Assembly (NCBI RefSeq): GCF_001417735.1
Contig: NZ_BBUZ01000022.1
Location: 1,009,978-1,073,977 of the forward strand
DNA: 64,000 nucleotides
Reading direction: 5' to 3'
From: Streptomyces sp. NBRC 110028
Lineage (GTDB): Bacteria; Actinomycetota; Actinomycetes; Streptomycetales; Streptomycetaceae
The notes beneath the pieces are model-generated. The model made no database searches and had not been told where the DNA came from. It saw only the letters and a list, made by a program, of their open reading frames with translations. Below are positions 43,432 to 52,432 of the stretch, in pieces. Made by a program: the position numbers and the translations under genes. Numbering within the stretch: position 1 is the stretch's first letter; each line of letters begins with the position of its first letter.

Positions 43432-44631
43432 ATGCCCGCATCGAGCCCCCGTGTGCTCGCCGTCATTCCCGCCCGCGGCGGGTCGAAGGGCGTGCCCGCC
43501 AAGAATCTGGCCGCCGTCGGCGGTGTGCCGCTGGTCGCCCGTGCCGTGATGGAGTGCCGGGCCGCCCGCCTGGTGACCGACGTGGCCGTCTCCACCGACG
43601 ACGCGGGCATCGCCGCCGCGGCGCGCGGCGCGGGCGCCGTGGTCGTCCAGCGGCCGACCGACATCGCGGGCGACACCGCCACCAGCGAGGCTGCGGTCAT
43701 CCACGCGATGGACGCGTACGAGGCGATGCACGGCACCACCGTGGACGTCGTCCTCCTGGTGCAGTGCACCAGTCCGTTCATCGTCCGCGAGGACATCGAC
43801 GGGGTGGCCGGCGCGGTCGCCGAGAAGGGCGCGGACAGCGCGCTGACGGTGGCACCCTTCCACGGCTTCGTCTGGCGCGAGGGCGACGACCCGGGCAGGG
43901 ACGGCGGCGACGGCGTGAACCACGACAAGTCGTACCGCCCGCGCCGCCAGGACCGCCCCCAGGACTTCCTGGAGACCGGCGCCGCCTACGCCATGGACGC
44001 GCGCGGCTTCCGCGAGGCCGGGCACCGCTTCTTCGGCCGCACCGAGCTGGTGCGCACCGACCCCGCCCGGGTGCTGGAGGTCGACGACCCGCACGACCTG
44101 GCCCGCGCCCGCGCCCTCGCCCCGCTGCTGGACGCGGGGCGCCCGGGCGCCCTCCCCACCCGCGACGACATCGACGCGGTGGTACTCGACTTCGACGGCA
44201 CCCAGACCGACGACAGGGTGCTGATCGATTCCGAAGGACGCGAACTCGTCTCCGTGCACCGCGGCGACGGGCTCGGGATCGCCGCACTGCGCCGAGCGGA
44301 GCTGGCACTGCTGATCCTGTCCACGGAGAAGAACCCGGTCGTCGCCGCGCGGGGCCGCAAGCTGCAGGTCCCCGTGCTCCACGGCATCGACCGCAAAGAT
44401 CTCGCACTGAAGCAGTGGTGCGAGGAGCAGGGCATCGCGCCGGAGCGCGTGCTCTACGTCGGCAACGACGTCAACGACCTCCCGTGTTTCGGCCTCGTCG
44501 GCTGGCCCGTGGCGGTCGCAGGTGCGCACGACGTCGTGCGCGGCGCCGCACGTGCGGTCACCTCCACCCCCGGAGGAGACGGCGCGATCCGCGAGATCGC
44601 CTCGTGGATTCTCGGAAAGGAACTGTCTTAA
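43432..44631 (+). CDS. neuA: CMP-nonulosonate synthetase fused to HAD phosphatase
   Basis: A 399-residue two-domain enzyme. Residues 1-235: acylneuraminate cytidylyltransferase with VIPARGGSKGVPAKNL (11-26), VQCTSPF (110-116) and ETGAAY (181-186); it makes the CMP-sugar. Residues 245-399: KdsC-type HAD phosphatase with VVLDFDGTQTDD (Asp253 nucleophile, Asp255), ILSTEKN and YVGNDVNDLPC, expected to dephosphorylate the 9-phosphate intermediate. ATG with GAAGGAG five bases upstream is preferred over a GTG (43267) overlapping the previous stop. Coupled to neuB without a gap. Confidence 0.9.
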   Translation: MPASSPRVLAVIPARGGSKGVPAKNLAAVGGVPLVARAVMECRAARLVTDVAVSTDDAGIAAAARGAGAVVVQRPTDIAGDTATSEAAVIHAMDAYEAMHGTTVDVVLLVQCTSPFIVREDIDGVAGAVAEKGADSALTVAPFHGFVWREGDDPGRDGGDGVNHDKSYRPRRQDRPQDFLETGAAYAMDARGFREAGHRFFGRTELVRTDPARVLEVDDPHDLARARALAPLLDAGRPGALPTRDDIDAVVLDFDGTQTDDRVLIDSEGRELVSVHRGDGLGIAALRRAELALLILSTEKNPVVAARGRKLQVPVLHGIDRKDLALKQWCEEQGIAPERVLYVGNDVNDLPCFGLVGWPVAVAGAHDVVRGAARAVTSTPGGDGAIREIASWILGKELS

Positions 44632-45564
44632 GTGAGCTCCAACTCTCGCCTCCGCACCCTCGGCGCGAAGACCGCCGGACCCGGCCGGCCGGTTTACATC
44701 ACCGGTGAGATCGGCATCAACCACAACGGCGACCTGGAGAACGCGTTCAAGCTGATCGACGCCGCCGCCGACGCCGGCTGTGACGCGGTCAAGTTCCAGA
44801 AGCGAACCCCGGAGATCTGCACCCCGCGTGACCAGTGGGACATCGAGCGGGACACGCCCTGGGGCCGGATGACCTACATCGACTACCGCCACCGCGTGGA
44901 GTTCGGTGAGGACGAGTACCGCGCCATCTCCGAGCACTGCGAGAAGCGCGGCATCGACTGGTTCGCCTCCCCGTGGGACACCGAGGCCGTCGCCTTCCTG
45001 GAGAAGTTCGACGTCCCGGCGCACAAGGTGGCCTCCGCCTCGCTGACCGACGACGAGCTGCTGCGCGCCCTGCGGGCGACCGGCCGCACGATCATCCTGT
45101 CGACGGGCATGTCCACCCCGAAGCAGATCCGCCACGCGGTGGAGGTGCTCGGCAGCGACAACATCCTGCTGTGCCACGCCACCTCCACGTACCCGGCCAA
45201 GGCCGAGGAGCTGAACCTGCGCGTGATCAACACGCTGCAGGCCGAGTACCCCAACGTGCCGATCGGCTACTCCGGCCACGAGACCGGTCTGCAGACCACG
45301 CTGGCCGCCGTCGCGCTCGGTGCCGCGTTCGTCGAGCGCCACATCACCCTGGACCGCGCCATGTGGGGCTCGGACCAGGCCGCCTCCGTCGAGCCGCAGG
45401 GTCTCGCCCGCCTGGTGCGTGACATCCGCGTGGTCGAGGAGTCGCTGGGCGACGGCGTCAAGAAGGTCTACGAGAGCGAGCTGGGCCCGATGAAGAAGCT
45501 GCGCCGGGTCTCCGGTGTGGTCGCCGACACCGAGGCCGACGACCGCGAGCCCGTCGCGGTCTGA
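44632..45564 (+). CDS. neuB: NeuB-family nonulosonate synthase
   Basis: A 310-residue PEP-condensing synthase. TIM-barrel motifs: YITGEIGINHNGDLENAF (22-39), VKFQKRTPE, WDTEAVAFLEKFDVP, HKVASASLTDDELLR, ILSTGMST, GYSGHETGL and ERHITLDRAMWGSDQ. Usual NeuB proteins have about 340-350 residues with a C-terminal SAF/antifreeze-like domain that closes the partner's active site; here the chain ends soon after the barrel. GTG start one base after the neuA stop. Substrate may be mannose-6-phosphate (giving Kdn-9-phosphate), judging from the fused phosphatase. Confidence 0.9.
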   Translation: MSSNSRLRTLGAKTAGPGRPVYITGEIGINHNGDLENAFKLIDAAADAGCDAVKFQKRTPEICTPRDQWDIERDTPWGRMTYIDYRHRVEFGEDEYRAISEHCEKRGIDWFASPWDTEAVAFLEKFDVPAHKVASASLTDDELLRALRATGRTIILSTGMSTPKQIRHAVEVLGSDNILLCHATSTYPAKAEELNLRVINTLQAEYPNVPIGYSGHETGLQTTLAAVALGAAFVERHITLDRAMWGSDQAASVEPQGLARLVRDIRVVEESLGDGVKKVYESELGPMKKLRRVSGVVADTEADDREPVAV

Positions 45565-45605
45565 GCCTTCTTCCGTGATTCCACCGGCCGGTCGGACCGG
45601 CCCAC

Positions 45606-45660
45606 GCCCGGAAGCGGCGGGATCCCCCGGCTCCTCGGGGGGACACCGCCGCTTCCGGGC
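45606..45660 (+). terminator. large hairpin after neuB
   Basis: GCCCGGAAGCGGCGG (45606-45620) and CCGCCGCTTCCGGGC (45646-45660) form a perfect 15-bp stem; within the loop CCCCC and GGGGG can pair further. A smaller GGCCGGT/ACCGGCC hairpin precedes it (45585-45601). Confidence 0.8.
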
Positions 45661-45697
45661 CCTGCCCTTGGACGGTGTGATGTCTTCGGACGGTGTG

Positions 45698-47029
45698 ATG
45701 TCTGTGGACGGTGCGACTGTGGACGGTGCGATGTCTGTGGACGGGGCGGCGCCCGGGAGCGGCGCCAAGACCGCCGCCACCCTCGCCTTCGTCGAAAGCC
45801 CGGTCCAGCTCCTCAACGTGCTGGAGTGGGCGTACGCGGACGCGCTGCGCGCCCCGGGACCGGACCCGGCCGCGCCCCCGGGGCCGCCGGGTCGCGGGGA
45901 CGAGCCGTCCCCGCTGCCGTCGCTGGGCCGGGCCGCCGACCTCACCGTCGTGGTGCTCTCCCCGCACGATCCGATGACCCGCGGCCAGCTGCGCCGGATG
46001 GCCGAGCTGGCGCGCGACGAGGGCATCACGGTGCGCTGGGAGGACGCGCGGGGCGGGGCCGGCGCCCCGCTGAAGACCATCGGCGGGCTGCGCGGACCGC
46101 TGCGCCGGGCCGCCCGGATCGTGATCGGGGATCCGTTCTCCCGCTACGTCCAGCTGCTGCTGACCCTCACCCGGGCCAAGGACCTGGTCGTGGTGGACGA
46201 CGGCACGGCCACCATGGAGTTCGTCTCGCAGCTGGCCAACGGGGAGCGTCTGGTGCGCTGGCACCGGCGCGGCAGCAGCCGCGGAGCGCGCGACATGGTG
46301 TTCGCGCCGTTCTCCGCCACCGCGCGCCGCAAGCTCACCCCGGGCCGGAAGCGCCGGGTCGAGGTCTTCAGCTCGATGCCGGTCGAACCGCCCCCCGGGG
46401 TCACCATCACCGCCAACGACTTCGCGTGGACCCGGGCCCGCTTCGGCCCGCCCCGGATCACCCGCGGCACCGACCTGGTCGGCACCTCCCTGGTCGAGAC
46501 CGGCGTGGTCGACCTGGAGCGCTATCTGGAGGCGGTCGGCTCGCTGGCCGGGGCCCACGGCGCGACCCGCTACTTCGCCCACCGCCGGGAGAGCGCCGAG
46601 AAGCTCAGCCGGGTCTCGCACGAGGTGGGGCTGGAGATCGTACGGCCGGATCTGCCGCTGGAGCTGATAGCGCGGCGCGGCCCCATCGGGCACACCATCG
46701 TGAGCTTCCCGTCCACCGTGGTGCACACCCTGCCGCTGGCGCTCGCGGGCACCGAGGTGAAGGTCGCCGTGTACGACGTCGACCCGGCCTGGCTGACCAG
46801 CGACGCGTCCCCGCGCGCCCAGGGGTTCCTGTCGGGCGTCACCGGCACCGCGCGGGACGTCCACCGGCTCAGCTCGGTGCCGTCGCCCGCCGACCCCCCG
46901 GAGCCGTCGCCCGCCGACCGCCGGGAGCCGTCGCCCGCCGACCGCCCGGAGACGTCGGCCATGTCGGCCAGGGTCCCGCCGGCCGCCGTGCCCCCGGCCG
47001 CGCCCGGCGCCCCGGTGACCGCGTCGTGA
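45698..47029 (+). CDS. second polysialyltransferase-like protein
   Basis: A protein of about 443 residues with GTs-B-like features of the polysialyltransferase group: LAFVESPVQLLNVLEWAY, VVVLSPHDPMTRGQLRRMA, RIVIGDPFSRYVQLLLTL, VVVDDGTATMEFVSQL, and IVSFPSTVVHTLPLAL near the C-terminus. The start is uncertain: ATG codons at 45680, 45698 and 45731 lie in tandem repeats of GTGGACGGTGCGATGTCT-type units and none has a good ribosome binding site. The last 60 residues include three PSPAD-RREP repeats, a disordered tail. Probably acts on the same polymer. Confidence 0.72.
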   Translation: MSVDGATVDGAMSVDGAAPGSGAKTAATLAFVESPVQLLNVLEWAYADALRAPGPDPAAPPGPPGRGDEPSPLPSLGRAADLTVVVLSPHDPMTRGQLRRMAELARDEGITVRWEDARGGAGAPLKTIGGLRGPLRRAARIVIGDPFSRYVQLLLTLTRAKDLVVVDDGTATMEFVSQLANGERLVRWHRRGSSRGARDMVFAPFSATARRKLTPGRKRRVEVFSSMPVEPPPGVTITANDFAWTRARFGPPRITRGTDLVGTSLVETGVVDLERYLEAVGSLAGAHGATRYFAHRRESAEKLSRVSHEVGLEIVRPDLPLELIARRGPIGHTIVSFPSTVVHTLPLALAGTEVKVAVYDVDPAWLTSDASPRAQGFLSGVTGTARDVHRLSSVPSPADPPEPSPADRREPSPADRPETSAMSARVPPAAVPPAAPGAPVTAS

Positions 47030-47207
47030 GACGGGTCCCCCATGTGGCGCTTCTCACGAAAGGATCACACGCTCACCGAGAAGCGGACTGTTATACCCCC
47101 TGACTAGGGAGATCATGCACCGGCCGGGGTAGTTTCCCGCCTCGAACGGGTTGAAGTTTTGTTGATCGACATTCGCGGCACCCCAAGGTCGTTCTACGCT
47201 TCCTTGG

Positions 47208-48443
47208 GTGAAGCAATTGATGTCCCTCGATGAGACCGATGCCACACCTTCTGCCGACGCGGCCCTGCCCGGCGCGCTCCCCGATGAGCTGCGCGCCGAA
47301 CTGATCGCCTTCCGGCGGGACTTGCACATGCACCCCGAGCTGGGAAACTGCGAGTTCCGCACCACCGCCGCCCTCAAGGCGCGGCTGGAGAAGGCGGGCC
47401 TCACGCCCCGCGTCCTGCCCAGCGGCACCGGCCTCATCTGTGACATCGGCCCCTGGGACGGGGTGACCCCGGCGCTCGCGCTGCGCGGTGACATCGACGC
47501 CCTGCCCATCCCGGACACCAAGACCGTCCCGTACCGCTCGACCGTCGCCGACCGCGCGCACGCCTGCGGCCACGACGTCCACACCACCGTGGTCCTGGGC
47601 GCCGGTCTGGTCCTCGCCGAGCTGGCCCGCGAGGGACGGCTGCGGCGCCCGGTGCGGCTGCTGTTCCAGCCCGCCGAGGAGGTCCTGCCGGGCGGCGCGG
47701 CCGACGCGATCGAGGGCGGCGCCCTGGACGGCGTCGGCCGGATCCTCGCCCTGCACTGCGACCCCAAGGTCGAGGTCGGCCGGATCGGGCTGCGCACCGG
47801 CCCCATCACCTCGGCCTGCGACCGGCTGGAGATCTCCCTCGACGGGCCCGGCGGCCACACCGCCCGCCCCCACCTCACCACCGACCTGGTCACCGCGACC
47901 GCCAAGGTGATCACCGAGGTGCCCGCGCTGCTGGCCCGCCGGGTCGACGCCCGCTCCGGGCTCGCCGTCACCTGGGGCCGGGTCGAGTCCGGCCACGCGT
48001 GCAACGTCATCCCGCAGCACGCCGAGCTGTCCGCCACCGTCCGCTGCCTGGACCTGCCCGCCTGGCGCGCCGCCCCGGACCTGGTGCACGCCGCGATCGA
48101 CGAGGTCGCGACCCTCCACCGCGCCAAGTCGGAGATCAACTACATCCGCGGGGTCCCGCCGGTGGTCAACGAGGCGACCTCCACCGAGCTGCTGCGCGAC
48201 GCGATGGTGGCCCGCCGCGGCTCGATCGCGGTCGAGGACACCGAACAGAGCCTCGGCGGCGAGGACTTCTCCTGGTACCTGGAGAAGGTGCCCGGCGCGA
48301 TGGCCCGGCTCGGCGTGCGCAGGGTCGGCGACACCACCCGGCGCGACCTCCACGCGGGCGATTTCGACGTGGACGAGGGCGCCATCGAGGTGGGTGTCGA
48401 GCTGTTCACCGCAGCGGCTTTGCTCGAACGAAACGTTCTGTAG
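47208..48443 (+). CDS. M20 family amidohydrolase
   Basis: A 411-residue M20D-type metallohydrolase. AFRRDLHMHPELGNCEF, ALRGDIDALPI, HACGHDVHTTVVLGAG and QPAEEVLPGGA provide the metal ligands; LGGEDFSWYLEKVPGAMARLG is the C-terminal signature. Relatives hydrolyse N-acyl amino acids or aminobenzoyl-glutamate. GTG with TACGCT seven bases upstream (leaderless) or ATG at 47220. Stands between the glycopolymer genes and the nucleoside operon without clear link to either. Confidence 0.9.
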   Translation: MKQLMSLDETDATPSADAALPGALPDELRAELIAFRRDLHMHPELGNCEFRTTAALKARLEKAGLTPRVLPSGTGLICDIGPWDGVTPALALRGDIDALPIPDTKTVPYRSTVADRAHACGHDVHTTVVLGAGLVLAELAREGRLRRPVRLLFQPAEEVLPGGAADAIEGGALDGVGRILALHCDPKVEVGRIGLRTGPITSACDRLEISLDGPGGHTARPHLTTDLVTATAKVITEVPALLARRVDARSGLAVTWGRVESGHACNVIPQHAELSATVRCLDLPAWRAAPDLVHAAIDEVATLHRAKSEINYIRGVPPVVNEATSTELLRDAMVARRGSIAVEDTEQSLGGEDFSWYLEKVPGAMARLGVRRVGDTTRRDLHAGDFDVDEGAIEVGVELFTAAALLERNVL

Positions 48444-48578
48444 AGCCGGCCGTCACGAGGGGTTCGCGACGATCCGATAACGGCTTCGGAGCGGGCCTTT
48501 ATCTGGGATCTACGCGCGTTACGATGCGGCGGAGCCAGCGCCGCAGAGAGGCGCTTCGAGATTTCAGAGGGGACCCTC

Positions 48579-49610
48579 GTGCGCCGGGTATCCACGATAG
48601 CTGTCGCGGGCATTGCCACCGCGGCTCTCGCATTCTCCGTCACCGCCTGCGGCAGCAGCTCCGAAGAGGCAACCAAGAACGCCGGCGTCGGCCTCGCCTA
48701 TGACGTCGGCGGCCGCGGCGACCACTCGTTCAACGACTCCGCGGCCAAGGGCTACGACCGCGCCCTGAAGGACTTCAAGGTCAAGGGCAAGGAGCTGACC
48801 GCGAAGGACGGCGACACCGACGCCGACCGCTACGACAAGCTGGCCAGCCTCGCCGAGGCGGGCTACGACCCGGTCGTCGGCGTCGGCTACGCGTGGACCC
48901 CCTCGCTGACCAAGGCCGCCAAGAAGTACCCCGACACCGACTTCGGCATCGTCGACTCCGTCGTCGACTCCAAGAACGTCGCCAGCCTGGTCTCCGCCGA
49001 GCACGAGGGCTCGTACCTCGCCGGGGTCGCCGCCGGGCTCAAGACCAAGTCCGACAAGGTCGGCTTCATCGGCGGCACCGACAGCGCGCTGATCAAGAAG
49101 TTCGCGGGCGGCTTCCAGCAGGGCCTGAAGGACACCAACCCCAAGGCCTCCCTCGACGTCCAGTGGGTCCAGGTCGGTTCGCCCAAGGGCTTCGGCATGC
49201 CGGACCGCGGCAAGGACATCGCCGAGGGCATGCTCTCCAACAAGGTCGACGTGATCTTCTCCGCTGCCGGTGGCTCCGGCGCGGGCGCCATCGAGGCGAC
49301 CGGCAAGAAGAAGGGCACCTGGTCGATCGGCGTGGACGGCGACCAGTACTACGACAAGGGCCTGGCCCCGTACAAGAACGCGATCCTGACCTCCATGGTC
49401 AAGAACGTCGACGGTTCGGTCTACGACTTCATCAAGAGCGTCGTCAAGACCAAGAAGCCCGAGCACGGCGTGCAGTCCTACGACCTCAAGCGCGGCGGCG
49501 TCGGCCTCTCGTACTCCGGCGGCTTCATCGACGACATCAAGCCGAAGATCGAGACGGCCAAGAAGAAGATCATCGACGGCAAGATCAAGGTCGCGGACAC
49601 TTACAAGTAG
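48579..49610 (+). CDS. BmpA/PnrA-family nucleoside-binding lipoprotein
   Basis: A 343-residue lipoprotein: signal peptide VRRVSTIAVAGIATAALAFS with lipobox VTAC (Cys at about 24). The mature part follows the PnrA pattern: GLAYDVGGRGDHSFNDSA, VGVGYAWTPSLTKAAKKYP, SAEHEGSYLAGVAAGLKT, GFIGGTDSALIKKF and SIGVDGDQYY. It captures nucleosides outside the membrane for the ABC transporter encoded next. GTG after GAGGGG. Confidence 0.92.
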   Translation: MRRVSTIAVAGIATAALAFSVTACGSSSEEATKNAGVGLAYDVGGRGDHSFNDSAAKGYDRALKDFKVKGKELTAKDGDTDADRYDKLASLAEAGYDPVVGVGYAWTPSLTKAAKKYPDTDFGIVDSVVDSKNVASLVSAEHEGSYLAGVAAGLKTKSDKVGFIGGTDSALIKKFAGGFQQGLKDTNPKASLDVQWVQVGSPKGFGMPDRGKDIAEGMLSNKVDVIFSAAGGSGAGAIEATGKKKGTWSIGVDGDQYYDKGLAPYKNAILTSMVKNVDGSVYDFIKSVVKTKKPEHGVQSYDLKRGGVGLSYSGGFIDDIKPKIETAKKKIIDGKIKVADTYK

Positions 49611-49709
49611 CCGGTCCCCGTCGCCGAGGACCTGTCGCCGACGGACCCTGGGGGGCGTGCCTGACGGGCGCGCCCCCTGCCTCTACCTCCCGCCCCTCAG
49701 GAGTGCGCC

Positions 49710-51311
49710 ATCAAAGCCGCCAGCCCACCCAAGGGCGTCCCCGCCGGTGACGTCGCGGACGCCGCCGTCCAACTCCGCGGAATCACCAAGCGGTTCCCCG
49801 GAGTCGTCGCCAACCACGACATCGACATCACCGTGCGACGCGGTACCGTGCACGCCCTCGTGGGCGAGAACGGCGCGGGCAAGTCCACCCTGATGAAGAT
49901 CCTCTACGGGATGCAGCGCCCCGACGAGGGCACCATCGCCATCGATGGCGCACCCGTGGCACTGCACTCCCCGGCGGACGCCATATCCCGCGGCGTGGGC
50001 ATGGTGCACCAGCACTTCATGCTCGCCGACAACTTCACCGTGCTGGAGAACGTCGTCCTCGGCGCGGAGAAGCTGCACGGCATCGGCGGCAAGGCGCGCG
50101 CCCGGATCAAGGAGATCTCCGACGCCTACGGCCTCGGCGTCCGCCCCGATGTCATGGTCGAGGACCTGGGCGTGGCGGACCGCCAGCGCGTGGAGATCCT
50201 GAAGGTCCTCTACCGGGGTGCCCGCACCCTCATCCTCGACGAGCCCACCGCGGTCCTCGTCCCGCAGGAGGTCGACGCGCTCTTCGCCAACCTCCGCGAC
50301 CTCAAGGCCGAGGGCCTGACCGTCCTGTTCATCTCGCACAAGCTGGGCGAAGTCCTCTCCGTGGCCGACGACATCACCGTCATCCGGCGCGGTACGACGG
50401 TGGCCTCCGTCGTCCCCTCCGAGACCGACCCGCGGCGGCTCGCGGAGCTGATGGTCGGCAGCGAACTGCCCTCGCCGGAGACCCGCGAATCCACCGTCAC
50501 CGACACCGAGATGCTGCGGCTGGACGGGGTGCGGCTCACCGCCACCGACGTCGACGGCGTCGAGCGGGCCGTCCTGGACGACATCGCCTTGCGCATCCGC
50601 AAGGGCGAAGTCCTCGGCATCGCCGGGGTCGAGGGCAACGGGCAGGCCGAACTGGTCGAGGCCATCATGGGCATGCGGGACCCCGACGCGGGCACCATCA
50701 CCCTCGACGGCACCGACATCTCCCACGCGCCCACCCGCAAGCGGCGTGAGGACGGCATCGGTTACATCCCCGAGGACCGCCACCGGCACGGCCTGCTGCT
50801 GGAGGCCCCGCTGTGGGAGAACCGCGTCCTCGGCCATGTCACCGAGGCGCCCAACAGCAAGGGCGGCCTGCTCAACCCGGCCGCCGCCCGCCGTGACACC
50901 CAGCGCATCGTGGCCGCGTACGACGTCCGTACCCCCGGCATCGAGGTCACCGCGGCCTCGCTGTCCGGCGGCAACCAGCAGAAGCTGATCGTCGGCCGCG
51001 AGATGAGCCACCACCCCAAACTGCTCATCGCCGCGCATCCGACGCGCGGCGTGGACGTCGGCGCGCAGGCGCAGATCTGGGACCAGATCCGCACCGCGCG
51101 CCGTGAGGGCCTGGCCGTGCTGCTGATCTCCGCCGACCTGGACGAGCTGATCGGCCTGTCCGACACCCTGCGGGTGATGTACCGGGGCCGGCTGGTCGCC
51201 GACGCCGATCCCGCCACGATCACTCCGGAGGAGCTGGGCTCGGCCATGACCGGCGCGGCGTCCGGCCACCTGGAAAGCCCCGCGGTGGAGACGGCCGGGG
51301 GAGAGGACTGA
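49710..51311 (+). CDS. nucleoside ABC transporter ATPase, two domains, apparent ATC start
   Basis: About 533 residues with tandem ABC domains. First: GENGAGKST (52-60), LILDEPTAVL. Second: the Walker A is degenerate (GVEGNGQAEL), signature LSGGNQQKLI, Walker B AAHPTRGVDVGA; this asymmetry is usual for sugar/nucleoside importers. The start is unusual. Homology needs VQLRGITKRFPGVVANHDID before the first Walker A, yet the frame upstream of GTG 49833 has no ATG, GTG or TTG back to the stop at 49662. AGGAG lies at 49699-49703 and six bases later comes ATC (49710), followed by coding-like sequence. An ATC start, or a sequence error of ATG, best explains this. Confidence 0.85.
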   Translation: MKAASPPKGVPAGDVADAAVQLRGITKRFPGVVANHDIDITVRRGTVHALVGENGAGKSTLMKILYGMQRPDEGTIAIDGAPVALHSPADAISRGVGMVHQHFMLADNFTVLENVVLGAEKLHGIGGKARARIKEISDAYGLGVRPDVMVEDLGVADRQRVEILKVLYRGARTLILDEPTAVLVPQEVDALFANLRDLKAEGLTVLFISHKLGEVLSVADDITVIRRGTTVASVVPSETDPRRLAELMVGSELPSPETRESTVTDTEMLRLDGVRLTATDVDGVERAVLDDIALRIRKGEVLGIAGVEGNGQAELVEAIMGMRDPDAGTITLDGTDISHAPTRKRREDGIGYIPEDRHRHGLLLEAPLWENRVLGHVTEAPNSKGGLLNPAAARRDTQRIVAAYDVRTPGIEVTAASLSGGNQQKLIVGREMSHHPKLLIAAHPTRGVDVGAQAQIWDQIRTARREGLAVLLISADLDELIGLSDTLRVMYRGRLVADADPATITPEELGSAMTGAASGHLESPAVETAGGED

Positions 51312-52432
51312 TGAAGAAGTTCGACAAGGAGCGGGTGCTCCTCGCGGTCGCGGCCCCGCTGCTCGCGCTCGTCGCCGCGTTCCTCCTGACCGCCCTGGTG
51401 CTGGCCGCCACCGGCAAGGCACCGTTCGACGCCTTCGGCATCATGTTCGACTACGGCGTCAAGGCGGACAGCCAGGTCTACATCCTCAACAAGGCGACCA
51501 CGTACTACCTGGCGGGTCTGGCGGTGGCCATCGGCTTCCGGATGAACCTGTTCAACATCGGTGTCGACGGCCAGTACCGGCTCGCCGCGTTCTTCGCCGC
51601 CGTCGTCGGCGGGGCGCTGGGGCTGCCGGGCCTGGTGCAGATCCCGCTGATCATCCTCGTCGCCATGCTGGTCGGCGCGATGTGGGCGTCCATCGCCGGA
51701 CTGCTCAAGGTCTACCGAGGGGTCAGCGAGGTGATCAGCACGATCATGCTGAACTCCCTCTCGTCCATCCTCATCAGCTATCTGCTGGTCGACGGGCGGC
51801 TGGCCGATCTCGACAAGCAGACCAACATCGTGGCCACCGACCCGCTGCCGTCCTCCAGCCACTTCTTCACCATCCCGGCGGGCGGCGACCTCGACCCCAT
51901 CTGGGGCTTCATCGTCGTCGCCGCGCTCGCCGGGGTCGGGTTCTGGTTCCTCCTCGGCCGCACCCGCTTCGGCTTCGACCTGCGCGCGGTGGGCCGCTCC
52001 GAGTCCGCCGCCCAGGCCAGCGGCGTCGACGTCAGGCGCATGGTGCTCACCAGCATGCTGCTCTCCGGCGCGATGGCCGGGCTCATCGGCATGCCGATGC
52101 TGCTCAACGACACCCACCAGTTCACCTCCGACTTCCCGGCCGGGATCGGCTTCACCGGCATCGCCATCGCCCTCCTCGGCCGCAACAACCCGGTCGGCAT
52201 CGCGCTGGCCGCGGTGCTGTGGGGCTTCCTGGAGCGCGGCGCCAACCGGCTGGAATTCGAGGGCTACGACAAGGAGATCGTCGGCGTCATGCAGGGCGTG
52301 ATCGTCCTGTGCGTCGTCATCGCGTACGAACTGGTGCGCCGCTACGGGCTGAAGCGCCAGCAGCAGCGGGTCGGCGCGGAACTCGCCGCGCAGGCGCGTA
52401 CTTCGGACTCCAAGAAGGAGGTGGCGGTATGA
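51311..52432 (+). CDS. nucleoside ABC transporter permease
   Basis: A 373-residue permease with about ten membrane segments: LAGLAVAIGFRMNLFNIGVDGQ is the family motif (G-x-N-x-x-x-E/D-G/Q), VYRGVSEVISTIMLNSLSSI the conserved cytoplasmic loop, and GIGFTGIAIALLGRNNPVGI another. ATG overlaps the ATPase stop (TGATG). The C-terminal 30 residues are charged and cytoplasmic. Confidence 0.93.
   Translation: MKKFDKERVLLAVAAPLLALVAAFLLTALVLAATGKAPFDAFGIMFDYGVKADSQVYILNKATTYYLAGLAVAIGFRMNLFNIGVDGQYRLAAFFAAVVGGALGLPGLVQIPLIILVAMLVGAMWASIAGLLKVYRGVSEVISTIMLNSLSSILISYLLVDGRLADLDKQTNIVATDPLPSSSHFFTIPAGGDLDPIWGFIVVAALAGVGFWFLLGRTRFGFDLRAVGRSESAAQASGVDVRRMVLTSMLLSGAMAGLIGMPMLLNDTHQFTSDFPAGIGFTGIAIALLGRNNPVGIALAAVLWGFLERGANRLEFEGYDKEIVGVMQGVIVLCVVIAYELVRRYGLKRQQQRVGAELAAQARTSDSKKEVAV

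Noticed and set aside
43213..46080. A 955-codon open frame on the minus strand opposite neuA, neuB and the next gene
   Set aside because: It is the antisense of well-supported genes, has a low-complexity composition and no domain; long antisense frames are expected at this GC content.
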